Below, one piece after another: positions 1 to 7,463 of a stretch of DNA of 12,716 nt. Source of the stretch: an uncultured Oxalobacter sp. (lineage in GTDB: Bacteria; Pseudomonadota; Gammaproteobacteria; Burkholderiales; Burkholderiaceae_D); contig CAKQQG010000044.1 in the NCBI GenBank assembly GCA_934270705.1, positions 1 to 12,716 of the forward strand, read 5' to 3'. The stretch's first letter is position 1, and each line of letters opens with the position of its first letter. The notes under the pieces were generated by a model. That model made no database searches and was not told the origin of the DNA. It was given only the letters and a program-made list of their open reading frames with translations. The position numbers were made by a program, and so were the translations under genes.

Positions 1-1231
1 GTTCCGTCCAGGAAAGATCGGAAAGATGAACCAGACCGTCGATATTGCCCGGCAGGCCAATGAATACGCCGAAGTCGGTGATGGATTTGATGGCGCCGCT
101 GACCTTGTCACCCTTCTTGTGGGTGTCGGCGAATTCTTCCCAGGGATTCGGTTTGCACTGTTTCATACCCAGGCTGATACGACGACGTTCTTCGTCGATT
201 TCCAGTACCATGACTTCGACTTCATCGCCCAGCTTGACGACCTTGTTCGGTGCGACGTTCTTGTTGGTCCAGTCCATTTCGGAAACGTGAACCAGACCTT
301 CGATGCCCTGTTCCACTTCAACGAAAGCGCCATAGTCGGTCAGGTTGGTGACCTTGCCGAACAGGCGGGTTCCCTGCGGATAGCGACGGGAAAGACCGGT
401 CCATGGATCGTCGCCGAGCTGCTTGACGCCGAGTGAAACACGGTTCTTTTCCTGATCGTATTTCAGAACCTTGGCGGTGATTTCCTGACCTACCGTGAGC
501 ATTTCGGACGGATGGCGAACGCGGCGCCATGCAAGGTCGGTGATGTGCAGCAGACCATCGATACCGCCGAGGTCGATGAATGCGCCGTAATCGGTGATGT
601 TCTTGACGATACCGTTGACGATGGTGCCTTCTTTCAGGGTTTCCATCAGTTTCTGGCGTTCTTCGCCCATGGATGCTTCGACGACTGCACGGCGGGACAG
701 AACGACATTGTTGCGTTTGCGATCGAGCTTGATGACCTTGAATTCCAGGGTCTTGCCTTCATAAGGCGTGGTGTCCTTGACAGGACGGGTATCCACCAGA
801 GAGCCCGGCAGGAAGGCACGGATACCGTTGGTCAGCACGGTGAGACCGCCCTTGACTTTGCCGTTAACGGTACCGGTGACGATTTCGCCCGATTCCATGG
901 CTTTTTCCAGAGCCAGCCAGGAAGCGAGACGTTTGGCCTTGTCACGCGACAGGATAGTGTCGCCGTAACCGTTTTCAAGCGATTCGATGGCGACGGAAAC
1001 ATAGTCGCCGACCTTGACTTCCAGTTCGCCGACGTCGTTTTTGAATTCGTCGATAGGAATAAAGGATTCGGATTTCAGTCCCGCATTGACGACGACGAAA
1101 TTGTGGTCGATACGGACGACTTCAGCCGAGATGACTTCGCCGGAGCGCATGTCATGACGGGCAAGAGATTCTTCAAATAAAGCGGCAAAACTTTCCATTC
1201 CGGAATCCTGGGTAGATGCAGCAGTAGGCAT
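1..1231 (-). CDS. rpsA: 30S ribosomal protein S1 (3' end beyond the window)
   Basis: S1 binds mRNA on the 30S subunit and helps recruit and unfold messages, especially those with weak Shine-Dalgarno sequences. The visible 410 residues hold four complete S1 (OB-fold) repeats, at roughly residues 30-98, 116-182, 202-270 and 287-357, and the start of a fifth near 374. Diagnostic segments include GKVKGG (124-129), [13 protein letters not shown] (135-147), [19 protein letters not shown] (212-230) and DWTNKN (320-325). The full family length is about 560 residues, so about 150 are missing past base 1. The start at 1231 gives the short MPTAASTQ extension usual in betaproteobacteria. An internal ATG at 1198, just before [11 protein letters not shown], matches the enterobacterial start and cannot be excluded. 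There is no Shine-Dalgarno sequence upstream of 1231, as is typical of autoregulated rpsA genes. cmk lies 104 bp upstream on the same strand, the classical cmk-rpsA arrangement. Confidence 0.98.
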   Translation of the reverse strand, partial: MPTAASTQDSGMESFAALFEESLARHDMRSGEVISAEVVRIDHNFVVVNAGLKSESFIPIDEFKNDVGELEVKVGDYVSVAIESLENGYGDTILSRDKAKRLASWLALEKAMESGEIVTGTVNGKVKGGLTVLTNGIRAFLPGSLVDTRPVKDTTPYEGKTLEFKVIKLDRKRNNVVLSRRAVVEASMGEERQKLMETLKEGTIVNGIVKNITDYGAFIDLGGIDGLLHITDLAWRRVRHPSEMLTVGQEITAKVLKYDQEKNRVSLGVKQLGDDPWTGLSRRYPQGTRLFGKVTNLTDYGAFVEVEQGIEGLVHVSEMDWTNKNVAPNKVVKLGDEVEVMVLEIDEERRRISLGMKQCKPNPWEEFADTHKKGDKVSGAIKSITDFGVFIGLPGNIDGLVHLSDLSWTE

Positions 1232-1243
1232 ATATTAGTTGTG

Positions 1244-1275
1244 AAAAACCGGTCATTCCATGTGGAACGAACCGG
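1244..1275 (-). promoter_or_regulatory. rpsA leader hairpin followed by a U-tract (possible attenuator or S1 autoregulatory site)
   Basis: Read on the minus strand, CCGGT (1275-1271) pairs with ACCGG (1253-1249). An inner TTCC (1267-1264) pairs with GGAA (1259-1256) around the 4-nt loop ACAT, with a small 3/2-nt internal loop between the two stems. Five U residues follow (1248-1244), and the rpsA ATG is only 12 nt further on. The shape resembles an intrinsic terminator or attenuator. A U-rich single strand next to an SD-less start is also what S1 itself would bind. Further upstream in the same leader, a CCCGC/GCGGG pairing (about 1290-1318) is possible. The structure is visible in the sequence; its function is inferred. 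Confidence 0.45.
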
Positions 1276-1335
1276 GTCAGGTTTCAAATACCCGCAAAGG
1301 CGTTGCACCCTGGCGGGGCCAAAGAGGTATAAACC

Positions 1336-2004
1336 TCAACTGCGTGATCGGATGGCACAGGCAAACAGCTCCAGTACACGTTCGACCGTTTCATGAATAT
1401 TCATGGCAGACGTGTCAAGCGTGATGGCGTCTGGCGCTGCGACAAGTGGTGCAGTCTGACGTTGGGTATCGCGTTTGTCCCGTTCGATCAAATCGTTTCG
1501 CAGACTTTCAATATTAGCAGAAATCCCTTTTTCCAACAACTGCTTATATCTTCTTTCCGCACGGATATCGACACTGGCGGTCAGAAATATCTTGAGGTCG
1601 GCTTCCGGGAAAATGACGGTTCCCATATCGCGTCCGTCCGCTACCAGTCCGGGGGCTTTTTTGAAACGGGTTTGCAAATCGGTCAGTGCCCGCCGTACTT
1701 CGGGAATGGCGGCGATTTTCGAGGCCATGTTGCCGATGGCTTCCGAGCGGATGGCATCGGTGACATCTTCGTTTCCGAGAAAAATGCGTTCTTTTTCGAA
1801 ACGGCAGGGCATGTGGCGTGCCGTTTCTGCAATTTGATCGGTATCATCAGGGTTGATGCCGGAACGCATGACGGATAGTGCGGTCAGACGATACAATGCT
1901 CCGGAGTCGAGATAATGGAAATGAAGCTTTTCGGCAACGATTCGGGCGACAGTACCTTTTCCGGATGCAGTCGGACCGTCGATGGTGATGATGGAAATGT
2001 TCAT
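1336..2004 (-). CDS. cmk: cytidylate kinase
   Basis: This enzyme transfers phosphate from ATP to CMP or dCMP and recycles cytidine nucleotides in the cytoplasm. The 222-residue product has the family's usual length. It shows the P-loop GPTASGKGT (10-18), the CMP-binding LDSGALYR (32-39), [12 protein letters not shown] (124-135) and the LID-type ERDKRDTQR (174-182). I chose the ATG at 2004 because the conserved core [10 protein letters not shown] starts there. An in-frame GTG at 2019 would add five residues (VSNPS) and is possible, since neither start has a clear Shine-Dalgarno sequence. A small hairpin (GAGGT, 4-nt loop, ACCTC; 1324-1337) covers the stop codon. rpsA follows on the same strand and is probably co-transcribed. 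aroA, which often precedes cmk in related bacteria, is absent here: the upstream neighbour is the divergent zapBA pair. Confidence 0.97.
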   Translation of the reverse strand: MNISIITIDGPTASGKGTVARIVAEKLHFHYLDSGALYRLTALSVMRSGINPDDTDQIAETARHMPCRFEKERIFLGNEDVTDAIRSEAIGNMASKIAAIPEVRRALTDLQTRFKKAPGLVADGRDMGTVIFPEADLKIFLTASVDIRAERRYKQLLEKGISANIESLRNDLIERDKRDTQRQTAPLVAAPDAITLDTSAMNIHETVERVLELFACAIRSRS

Positions 2005-2220
2005 GGATGGGTTTGACACGGCGTGATATACCAGATGAAATGGAAAACGCGTCTTTCTGCGTTGACGATAGCGATATGTTATACGGACCGAACAAAATAT
2101 TCCGGATATTGTCCGGACCGCGTTAGAATTCGGGGTAAAAATGCTACACAAGAGCGTGCCAGCACGCAACCAGCCGTTTTTGCCGGGTGTCAATGTTTAT
2201 TCGATTGGTGACCTTTGAAA
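2005..2220. other. Divergent intergenic region between cmk and zapB
   Basis: These 216 bp must hold the promoters for cmk-rpsA (minus) and zapBA (plus), but I found no convincing -35/-10 pair for either. Visible elements are two TCCGGA palindromes separated by 5 bp (about 2100-2116), a compact stem-loop GCGTG-CCAG-CACGC (2154-2167), a T5 run downstream of it (2176-2180), and a lone TTGACA on the minus strand near 2188-2193 without a good -10 partner. I see no credible coding sequence in it. Confidence 0.5.
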
Positions 2221-2448
2221 ATGATTTCAGAATTTGATGTATTGTCGGAAAAAATCAGCCAGCTGGCCAGTCTGACTCAGGCCTTGAGACGGGAGAATGC
2301 CGATCTGCGTTTGAAGAATGCGGAACTGGCGCTGGAAAACCAGCAGCTCTCGGAACGGATGGAAGGTGCACGGCAGCGTGTGTCTTCGCTGATACAAACC
2401 TTGCCTGCCCTGGAAAATGCAGAAGGAGTGTCCAATGATACAAATTGA
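2221..2448 (+). CDS. zapB: ZapB-like coiled-coil cell-division protein
   Basis: This is a 75-residue protein that is almost entirely one alpha-helical coiled coil. Leucine, isoleucine and methionine recur at heptad spacing from about residue 5 to 63 (FDVLSEKISQL, LRRENADLRLKNAEL, LENQQLSERME). The size, the composition and the position directly upstream of zapA match the ZapB-like proteins that associate with the division ring. There is little sequence signature beyond the coiled coil, so the name rests mainly on context. The ATG at 2221 is preferred; a TTG at 2215 would add two residues. The 3' end overlaps zapA by 14 bp, which suggests translational coupling. The SD before the start is weak. 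Confidence 0.8.
   Translation: MISEFDVLSEKISQLASLTQALRRENADLRLKNAELALENQQLSERMEGARQRVSSLIQTLPALENAEGVSNDTN
2423..2428 (+). promoter_or_regulatory. Ribosome binding site of zapA
   Basis: AAGGAG ends 6 nt before the ATG at 2435. It lies inside the zapB coding sequence and decides the zapA start against the in-frame ATG at 2417, which would add six residues. Confidence 0.8.
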
Positions 2449-2746
2449 TGTAACCATTATGGGACAGCCCTATCGTCTGGCATGCCGTGATGACGAGAAG
2501 GACAAGTTGAAAGAAGCGGTGGCGTATCTCGACAAGAAAATGTGCGCGATTCGGGATACCGGAAAAATCAAGGGCAATGACCGGATCGCAATTATGGCAT
2601 CGTTGTCGATTGCAGCGGAACTGTTGGCGATCAAGTCCCCGAGTGGTCCGCTTTCGGGGATGTCCATGGCGGAAATCAAGCAGAAAATAGATGCCATGAA
2701 CAGTGTGCTGGATCAGGCACTGGTCCCGCAGGATGCCCTTTTCTGA
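2435..2746 (+). CDS. zapA: cell division protein ZapA
   Basis: ZapA binds FtsZ and promotes bundling of protofilaments in the Z ring. The 103-residue product has the family's usual size. The N-terminal beta-rich head begins IQIDVTIMGQPYRLACRDDE (residues 2-21), followed by helix LKEAVAYLDKKM (25-36). The segment NDRIAIMASLSIAAELL (48-64) is the characteristic helix, and a C-terminal coiled-coil helix follows (79-96). A strong SD precedes the ATG at 2435. The gene overlaps the end of zapB and is followed 60 bp later by the 6S RNA gene. The zapA-ssrS neighbourhood is conserved across beta- and gammaproteobacteria, which supports both calls. Confidence 0.95.
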   Translation: MIQIDVTIMGQPYRLACRDDEKDKLKEAVAYLDKKMCAIRDTGKIKGNDRIAIMASLSIAAELLAIKSPSGPLSGMSMAEIKQKIDAMNSVLDQALVPQDALF

Positions 2747-2774
2747 CGATGTGGGATTTTTTGAAAACCGGCAG

Positions 2775-2802
2775 TTGACAGATACCCTTATTCAGGTAGA
2801 CT
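2775..2802 (+). promoter_or_regulatory. Sigma-70 type promoter of 6S RNA
   Basis: There is a perfect -35 TTGACA (2775-2780), a 16-bp spacer and a -10 TAGACT (2797-2802). This places the start of transcription at about 2808-2810, exactly where the closing stem of the predicted 6S RNA begins. The promoter lies in the 60 bp after the zapA stop codon. Confidence 0.75.
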
Positions 2803-2807
2803 AAAAC

Positions 2808-2982
2808 CACCCTGCGGTGTTCGTGATTGTCATATATTCTTTGAACCATTTCTGAGCACAGGTTGCGGAATCTTGACGGGTGGGCGTGATCATCGCTCGT
2901 TCGATGAACCCGAAATCCGACTTACCGTGACCACCTTGAACCTTCGGTTCAAGATGCCGACATAAGCGGCACAGGCGGGGTT
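2808..2982 (+). ncRNA. ssrS: 6S RNA
   Basis: 6S RNA mimics an open promoter and sequesters housekeeping RNA polymerase in stationary phase. The predicted transcript is about 175 nt, close to the usual 180. Its ends close on each other: CCCTGC (2810-2815) pairs with GCGGGG (2975-2980), and GTG (2817-2819) pairs with CAC (2970-2972). The 3' half has the hallmark CACCTTGAACC...GGTTCAAG element, an 8-bp stem (2935-2942 / 2946-2953) that is also present in E. coli 6S RNA. The apical part can form the hairpin CATCG-CTCGTT-CGATG. The position directly downstream of zapA is the conserved ssrS location. The usual downstream partner in gammaproteobacteria (fau/ygfA) is absent. The ends are estimated to within a few bases. 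Confidence 0.9.
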
Positions 2983-2994
2983 CCTTTTTTGATG

Positions 2995-3028
2995 GGCTGC
3001 ATGCCTTGCATGCAGCCTTTTCGTTTTT
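2995..3028 (+). terminator. Rho-independent terminator after 6S RNA
   Basis: A perfect 10-bp stem (GGCTGCATGC 2995-3004 / GCATGCAGCC 3008-3017) with a 3-nt loop is followed by TTTTCGTTTTT. It ends plus-strand transcription, and its T-tract touches the last base of the convergent ghrA stop codon. On the minus strand no U-tract follows the hairpin, so it is probably unidirectional. A T6 run at 2985-2990, just after the 6S closing stem, may be a first stop or part of 3' processing. Confidence 0.85.
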
Positions 3029-3963
3029 CAGTACCCGGTATTGCGATCGACTCGGGCAGTCAGCTCTTCACCCCGCTCGAAGGCGGCGATCATACTGGCG
3101 ATTTGCGAAACTGTTTCATGACAGAAGGTAAGTCCGGCGATGTGTGGGGTGATCGTGATATTGTCGTGTTTCCAGAACGGATGTTCCGGAGGAAGCGGTT
3201 CGCTCGATGTGACATCCAGCATGGCGGCACGTATCCGGCCTTCAGCCATGGCGCAAAGCAGGTCGCCATCCACGAGATGTTCGCCACGCCCCAGATTGAT
3301 GAGGCAGGCGCCATGTCCGAGATGGCGGAAATTCGCCAGATTGAGGATACCGGCCGTTTCAGGTGTCAGCGGCATCACGCAGATGATCAAGCGCAGACCG
3401 TCCAGAAATCGCGTGAGCTGATCGTCGCCGTAATAGCAGGTGACGCCATCTCTTTCCTTTCGGGTTCGGCTCCAGCCACGAAGCGGAAAGCGAAACGGCA
3501 CAAGCGCTTTTGCAATGGCAGTTCCCATAACGCCCATGCCCATGATACCGACCGTGAAATGTTCGCGCACTTCGGGATTTAACATATCCCAGACTTTCAT
3601 GCGTGCCTGTCGCTCATATTCATCGAATCGCCGGTAATAACGCAATGTCGCATATGTGGCATATTCCGCCATCTGAATGGCCATACCGGCGTCTTCCAGT
3701 CTGAAAACCGGAACGTTTTCCGGAATGAGATGGTTTTGCGACAGCAAGGCATCGACACCGGCAGCCAGATTGAAGACGGCTTTCAGGCCGCGGCGGTTAT
3801 GTAACAGTTCGTCAGGTGGATGCCAGACCAGCGCATAGTCTGCTGGCTCGTCATCTCCCTTTTGCCACAGGCGGATATCGGCGTGCGGCAATGCGGCTGC
3901 CAGTGCGGGCAGCCATTCGTTGGGATTCTCGCCTTCGTTATAGTACAGAATGCGTATGGTCAT
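3028..3963 (-). CDS. ghrA: glyoxylate/hydroxypyruvate reductase A (D-2-hydroxyacid dehydrogenase family)
   Basis: The enzyme reduces glyoxylate to glycolate and hydroxypyruvate to glycerate with NAD(P)H in the cytoplasm. The 311 residues match the GhrA length. Visible motifs are YALVWHPP (43-50), the Rossmann GIMGMGVMG (139-147), WSRTRKE after the second strand (164-170), and the catalytic triad R226 (NLGRGE), E255 (TSSEPLPPE) and H274 (ITPHIAG). The C-terminus VDRNTGY resembles that of E. coli GhrA. I chose the ATG at 3963 because the protein core starts there. It lies inside bioB and overlaps it by 26 bp, with only a weak SD, so translation is probably coupled to bioB. Substrate preference within the GhrA group cannot be read from sequence. 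If the host degrades oxalate, a glyoxylate reductase would fit its metabolism, but that is speculation. Confidence 0.92.
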   Translation of the reverse strand: MTIRILYYNEGENPNEWLPALAAALPHADIRLWQKGDDEPADYALVWHPPDELLHNRRGLKAVFNLAAGVDALLSQNHLIPENVPVFRLEDAGMAIQMAEYATYATLRYYRRFDEYERQARMKVWDMLNPEVREHFTVGIMGMGVMGTAIAKALVPFRFPLRGWSRTRKERDGVTCYYGDDQLTRFLDGLRLIICVMPLTPETAGILNLANFRHLGHGACLINLGRGEHLVDGDLLCAMAEGRIRAAMLDVTSSEPLPPEHPFWKHDNITITPHIAGLTFCHETVSQIASMIAAFERGEELTARVDRNTGY

Positions 3964-4990
3964 GTTCTTCGATTCCGGGCATTCTTGCCTTGACTTCGGT
4001 GGATTCATGGGTTTTCAGACCCAGACGTGCCAAAAGAGCACGGTCTTCGTTGGCTTCGGAATTGTCGGTAGTCAGCAGTTTTTCACCGTAGAAGATGGAG
4101 TTCGCGCCAGCCAGGAAGCAAAGCGCCTGGATGGCTTCGCCCAGTTCATGACGGCCGGCCGACATCCGTACGCGGGCTTCCGGCATGACGATACGGGTCA
4201 CGGCGATCGTCCGGACGAATTCCAGCGGATCGAGCGGTTCGACGTTATACAATGGCGTGCCCTCAATCGGGACCAGATGGTTGATCGGTACCGCTTCCGG
4301 GTACGGGTTCAGATTGGCCAGCTGGGAAATCAGCTCGGCACGCTGTTGCCGCGATTCGCCCATGCCGATGATGCCGCCGCAGCATACCTTGATGCCGGCC
4401 TTGCGGACGCGGCCAAGCGTGTCGAGACGATCCTGATAGGTTCGCGTGGAGATGATGTTGCCATAGTGACTGGGTGCAGTGTCCAGATTGTGATTGTAGT
4501 AATCCAGACCGGCTTCCTTGAGCTTTTCAGCCTGTTCTTCCTTGAGCATGCCCAGTGTCATGCAGGTTTCAAGACCGAGTGACTTGACGGCGCGGACGAT
4601 TTCCAGATACTTGTCGAAATCTCGGTCGTTGGGGGATCGTCCGGATGCGCCCATGCAAAACCGTGTCGCGCCGTTGTCTTTCGCTTTTTGTGCGGCAGCC
4701 AGTACCGTGTCCAGACTGAGCATCTTGCTGGGTGTGACATCCGTTTTGTGATGGATGGATTGCGAGCAATAGCCGCAGTCCTCGGTACATGCGCCGGTTT
4801 TGAGCGAAATCAGTGTCGCCAGTTCGATATCACCGTCGGGAAAGTGGGCGCGATGGACTTCTTGTGCACGGAACATCAGTTCGTGAAACGGGAGTTCATA
4901 CAGTTCCAGAATGTCTTTTACTGGCCATGTTTCCGGTTCGGAAGCGGGAGACGCGGGTGTGCGTGGATAAAACGTAATCGGTTGTGACAT
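3938..4990 (-). CDS. bioB: biotin synthase
   Basis: This radical-SAM enzyme inserts sulfur into dethiobiotin to form biotin. The product has 350 residues. The CxxxCxxC cluster motif, C68-C72-C75 in [14 protein letters not shown], binds the [4Fe-4S] cluster. The auxiliary [2Fe-2S] ligands are recognisable as C112 (RFCMGAS), C143 (ETCMTLG), C203 (KVCCGG) and R275 (ARVRMSAGR). YNHNLDT (165-171) and the SAM-binding region are intact. The start ATG at 4990 follows a purine-rich SD (GAAAGAG, 4995-5001). bioD ends 24 bp upstream. The last 15 or so residues ([12 protein letters not shown]) form an acidic/His-rich tail that overlaps the start of ghrA. bioB is the last biotin gene of the bioA-bioD-bioB run. 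Confidence 0.98.
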   Translation of the reverse strand: MSQPITFYPRTPASPASEPETWPVKDILELYELPFHELMFRAQEVHRAHFPDGDIELATLISLKTGACTEDCGYCSQSIHHKTDVTPSKMLSLDTVLAAAQKAKDNGATRFCMGASGRSPNDRDFDKYLEIVRAVKSLGLETCMTLGMLKEEQAEKLKEAGLDYYNHNLDTAPSHYGNIISTRTYQDRLDTLGRVRKAGIKVCCGGIIGMGESRQQRAELISQLANLNPYPEAVPINHLVPIEGTPLYNVEPLDPLEFVRTIAVTRIVMPEARVRMSAGRHELGEAIQALCFLAGANSIFYGEKLLTTDNSEANEDRALLARLGLKTHESTEVKARMPGIEEHDHTHSVL

Positions 4991-5013
4991 AACACTCTTT
5001 CTTTGTGTCGGTT

Positions 5014-5700
5014 TTACAAGGGCCAGTCGGGCAGGCGATGAAAGTCCAGGTAACTGTCGGCCTGCGCAAATGACTCGAGATAAGGCATGGTTCCAAGCCT
5101 TGGCGCACCCAGAAGCGCATCGAGCGTCTGGATGTTTTCGTCGCCGTAAGGCATGAAGGGTTCTATCCGGTTGGCGATCCATCCGGCCAGTTTCAGACCG
5201 CGTGCACGGATCGCCTCGGCCGTCAGCAGGGCATGGTTGATGCAACCGAGTTTCACACCGACGACCAGAATGACAGGGAGGTTCAATTGTACCGCGAGAT
5301 CGGCGCTTGACGTATCTTGCGTGAACGGTACGCAAAAACCTCCGACACCTTCGACGATGACGGCATCTGCCTGTTCGCATAGCGTACGGTAGCAGGAAAG
5401 GATACGCTGCAAGTCGATGACTTGTCCGTCAAGTTCAGCCGACAGGTGAGGTGCGATGGGGGTTCTCAGCAAAAAAGGCGAGACCAGGGAAACGGGCAGG
5501 GTCAGGTTCGATGCCGCCATGAGAGCATCCACATCTTCGTTGTGCCAGACGCCATCGACTTGTGAGGCACCGGCTGCGACCGGTTTCATCGGCGCGACAC
5601 GCAAGCCCTTGCCGGCCAGATTGCGGATCAGGGTACAGGACAAGGTGGTTTTGCCGATTTCAGTATCTGTTCCGGTAATGAAATACGATAGCGGGTTCAT
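5014..5700 (-). CDS. bioD: ATP-dependent dethiobiotin synthetase
   Basis: BioD carboxylates 7,8-diaminononanoate with CO2 and ATP to close the ureido ring of dethiobiotin. The 228-residue product has the P-loop [10 protein letters not shown] (10-19), the substrate-binding K39 in [15 protein letters not shown] (116-121), the [15 protein letters not shown] strand-helix (146-160) and the nucleotide-binding NRIEP (177-181). The start ATG at 5700 overlaps the bioA stop as ATGA, and a strong SD lies within the bioA 3' end. This indicates translational coupling to bioA. Confidence 0.97.
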   Translation of the reverse strand: MNPLSYFITGTDTEIGKTTLSCTLIRNLAGKGLRVAPMKPVAAGASQVDGVWHNEDVDALMAASNLTLPVSLVSPFLLRTPIAPHLSAELDGQVIDLQRILSCYRTLCEQADAVIVEGVGGFCVPFTQDTSSADLAVQLNLPVILVVGVKLGCINHALLTAEAIRARGLKLAGWIANRIEPFMPYGDENIQTLDALLGAPRLGTMPYLESFAQADSYLDFHRLPDWPL

Positions 5701-7040
5701 GACGGTATCACCTCTTTCAGTACGGCAGTCACCCTGTCTGCCAGCAGTTCGATGTCACCGTCCCGGACGATATAGGGCGGCATCAGGTAAACGGTATTGC
5801 CGATCGGGCGCATCAACAGTTCGTGTTTGAGGGCGGTTTCGAAAAAACGTCCGGCAAAGGTTGCCTGTTTCTCGGGTGTCATCATGACGTCGAATGCCCA
5901 GATCATGCCGAGATGGCGGAAATGCCGGATGGCAGGATGGGTTTTCAGCGGCGCCAGCGCCTGATCGAGTTTTTCTGCGACAGTCCGGTTATGGCGGATC
6001 ACATCATCCCGCCGGAAAAGTTCAAGAACGGCCAGCGCTGCGCGGCAAGCCAGCGGATTACCGGTATAGGAGTGGGAATGCAGGAAGCCGCGTGTAATGT
6101 CATGGTCGTAAAAGGCACGGAATACGGTGTCGGTCGTCATGACGAGAGAAAGCGGCAGGTAACCGCCTGTAATACCTTTGGACAGACAGAGCATGTCCGG
6201 CCAGATACCTGCCTGTTCGCAGGCGAAGAAACTGCCGGTACGGCCGAAGCCGACGGCGATTTCATCGGCAATCAGGTGGACATGGTAGCGATCGCACAAG
6301 GCGCGGACGCGCCTCAGATATTCCGGGGAATACATGACGAATCCCGCGGCACACTGGATGAGCGGTTCGACGATGACGGCTGCGATACGATCGGCGTTTT
6401 GCACAAGAAGCGCTTCCAGTCTGGCGGCCGCCGCAACTGCGATATCGTCTGCCGTTTGTCTTGCCGCGGCCTTGCGATTGTCAGGCGATGCGATGATATG
6501 GGCGTTGCGAATCAGGGGGGCATAGGCATCCCTGAACAGGGGGACGTCCGTGACGGACAAGGCGCCGATGGTTTCGCCATGATAACTGTTTTCCAGACAG
6601 ACGAATTCCTGTTTTTGGGGTTGTCCGCTGTTTTTCCAGTAATGAAAGCTCATCTTGAGCGCAATTTCGACGGCCGATGCACCGTCGGATGCGTAGAAAC
6701 AATGTCCGAGCGCATGGGATGTCAGTGCAGACAGTTTTTCCGACAATTCGACGACCGGTTCGTGGGTGCAGCCTGCCAGCATCGCATGTTCCAGCGTGTC
6801 GAGCTGTTTTTTCAGCGCCTGATTGATGAAAGGATTGCTGTGACCGAACAGGTTTGTCCACCATGAGCTGATGGCGTCGAAATAGCGGTTGCCGTCCTGA
6901 TCGTACAGCCAGACGCCTTTGCCGCTTTTCAGTGCCACAAGCGGACGGGTTTCATGGTGCTGCATCTGGGTACATGGATGCCAGACACTTGCCAGACTGC
7001 GCCGGATCCAGTCCGATGATCGGGAATGCGTAGAGTTCAC
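5697..7040 (-). CDS. bioA: adenosylmethionine-8-amino-7-oxononanoate aminotransferase
   Basis: This PLP-dependent class III aminotransferase uses S-adenosylmethionine as amino donor to convert KAPA to DAPA. Numbered from the GTG at 7040, the 447 residues show WHPCTQM (20-26), SSWW (58-61), DGASAVEIALKM (119-130), NSYHGET (151-157), the PLP-binding ADEIAVGFGRTG (258-269), the Schiff-base lysine K288 in LSKGITGG, HSHSYTGNPLAC (321-332), R411 in MRPIGN, and LMPPYIV. The GTG start gives the normal betaproteobacterial N-terminus. Extending further upstream would run into the ychJ-like gene, which ends 22 bp before. No good SD is visible. I saw no BirA-type operator upstream, so transcription probably comes from further upstream in the cluster. 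bioF, bioC and bioH are not in this window. Confidence 0.97.
   Translation of the reverse strand: MNSTHSRSSDWIRRSLASVWHPCTQMQHHETRPLVALKSGKGVWLYDQDGNRYFDAISSWWTNLFGHSNPFINQALKKQLDTLEHAMLAGCTHEPVVELSEKLSALTSHALGHCFYASDGASAVEIALKMSFHYWKNSGQPQKQEFVCLENSYHGETIGALSVTDVPLFRDAYAPLIRNAHIIASPDNRKAAARQTADDIAVAAAARLEALLVQNADRIAAVIVEPLIQCAAGFVMYSPEYLRRVRALCDRYHVHLIADEIAVGFGRTGSFFACEQAGIWPDMLCLSKGITGGYLPLSLVMTTDTVFRAFYDHDITRGFLHSHSYTGNPLACRAALAVLELFRRDDVIRHNRTVAEKLDQALAPLKTHPAIRHFRHLGMIWAFDVMMTPEKQATFAGRFFETALKHELLMRPIGNTVYLMPPYIVRDGDIELLADRVTAVLKEVIPS
5708..5715 (-). promoter_or_regulatory. Ribosome binding site of bioD
   Basis: AGAGGTGA lies 7 nt before the bioD ATG, inside the last codons of bioA. It supports both the bioD start and re-initiation at the ATGA overlap. 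Confidence 0.75.
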
Positions 7041-7062
7041 TTGAACGAATGGAATCGAAAGG

Positions 7063-7458
7063 TTAAAAATAGGTGCCGTCGAAATAGTACCATTGCGCAT
7101 CCTTGCGGATGAAACGGCTGATTTCATGCAGTTTTTGCATGCGGCCGTTTTGCTTGTATTGCGCGATGAATTCCACGGTCGCGCGGTCTTCATGTTCCTG
7201 GTGACCGATGATTTTCAGACCGACCCATTTGACCGGCGAATTTTTTTCGATGATGGTTCCGGAAGGACGGTTTTCTTCGGCCCATGTCTCACGAAGATAG
7301 TCTTCGTTTTCCGTCACATAGGCACTGTACCGGGAACGCATGAGTGACAATGCATCCCCGGCGGTCGCTTCTCCGGTCAGATAAGGTTTGCAGCATGTCT
7401 CGAATGACGGATTGCCGCATGGACACGGTTGCTGTGCGGACGTTTTCTTTTTTGGCAT
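7063..7458 (-). CDS. ychJ: YchJ-like SEC-C motif protein (UPF0225 family)
   Basis: This is a 131-residue protein of unknown biochemical role. The N-terminus carries one SEC-C type zinc-binding motif: CPCGNPSFETCC, cysteines 12, 14, 22 and 23. It is followed by the family signature LMRSRYSAY (39-47), YLRETW and a compact alpha/beta domain ending RFIRKDAQWYYFDGTYF. E. coli YchJ has a second SEC-C motif at its C-terminus; this protein stops at DGTYF and lacks it. The ATG at 7458 lies 5 bp after the dadA stop, and bioA starts 22 bp downstream, so the gene sits inside the dadA-bio transcription unit. The family assignment is firm; the function is unknown. Confidence 0.88.
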   Translation of the reverse strand: MPKKKTSAQQPCPCGNPSFETCCKPYLTGEATAGDALSLMRSRYSAYVTENEDYLRETWAEENRPSGTIIEKNSPVKWVGLKIIGHQEHEDRATVEFIAQYKQNGRMQKLHEISRFIRKDAQWYYFDGTYF

Positions 7459-7463
7459 GTCTT

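Noticed and set aside
512..1180. Long open frame on the plus strand opposite rpsA.
   Set aside because: It is the mirror of the S1 coding frame, has no SD or family resemblance, and S1 on the other strand is unambiguous.
2154..2180. Stem-loop followed by a T5 run upstream of zapB, considered as a terminator of a small RNA.
   Set aside because: Nine bases separate the stem from the T-run, the stem has only five pairs outside the loop, and no promoter for a short transcript is visible upstream.
5823..6866. 347-codon open frame on the plus strand opposite bioA.
   Set aside because: It lies wholly within the well-supported bioA gene. The composition (His-, Cys- and Met-rich) is typical of an antisense shadow, and no domain is recognisable.
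7041..7062. Search for a BirA-type biotin operator upstream of bioA.
   Set aside because: The 22-bp gap holds no inverted repeat resembling the operator half-sites, and it is too short for an operator-promoter unit.
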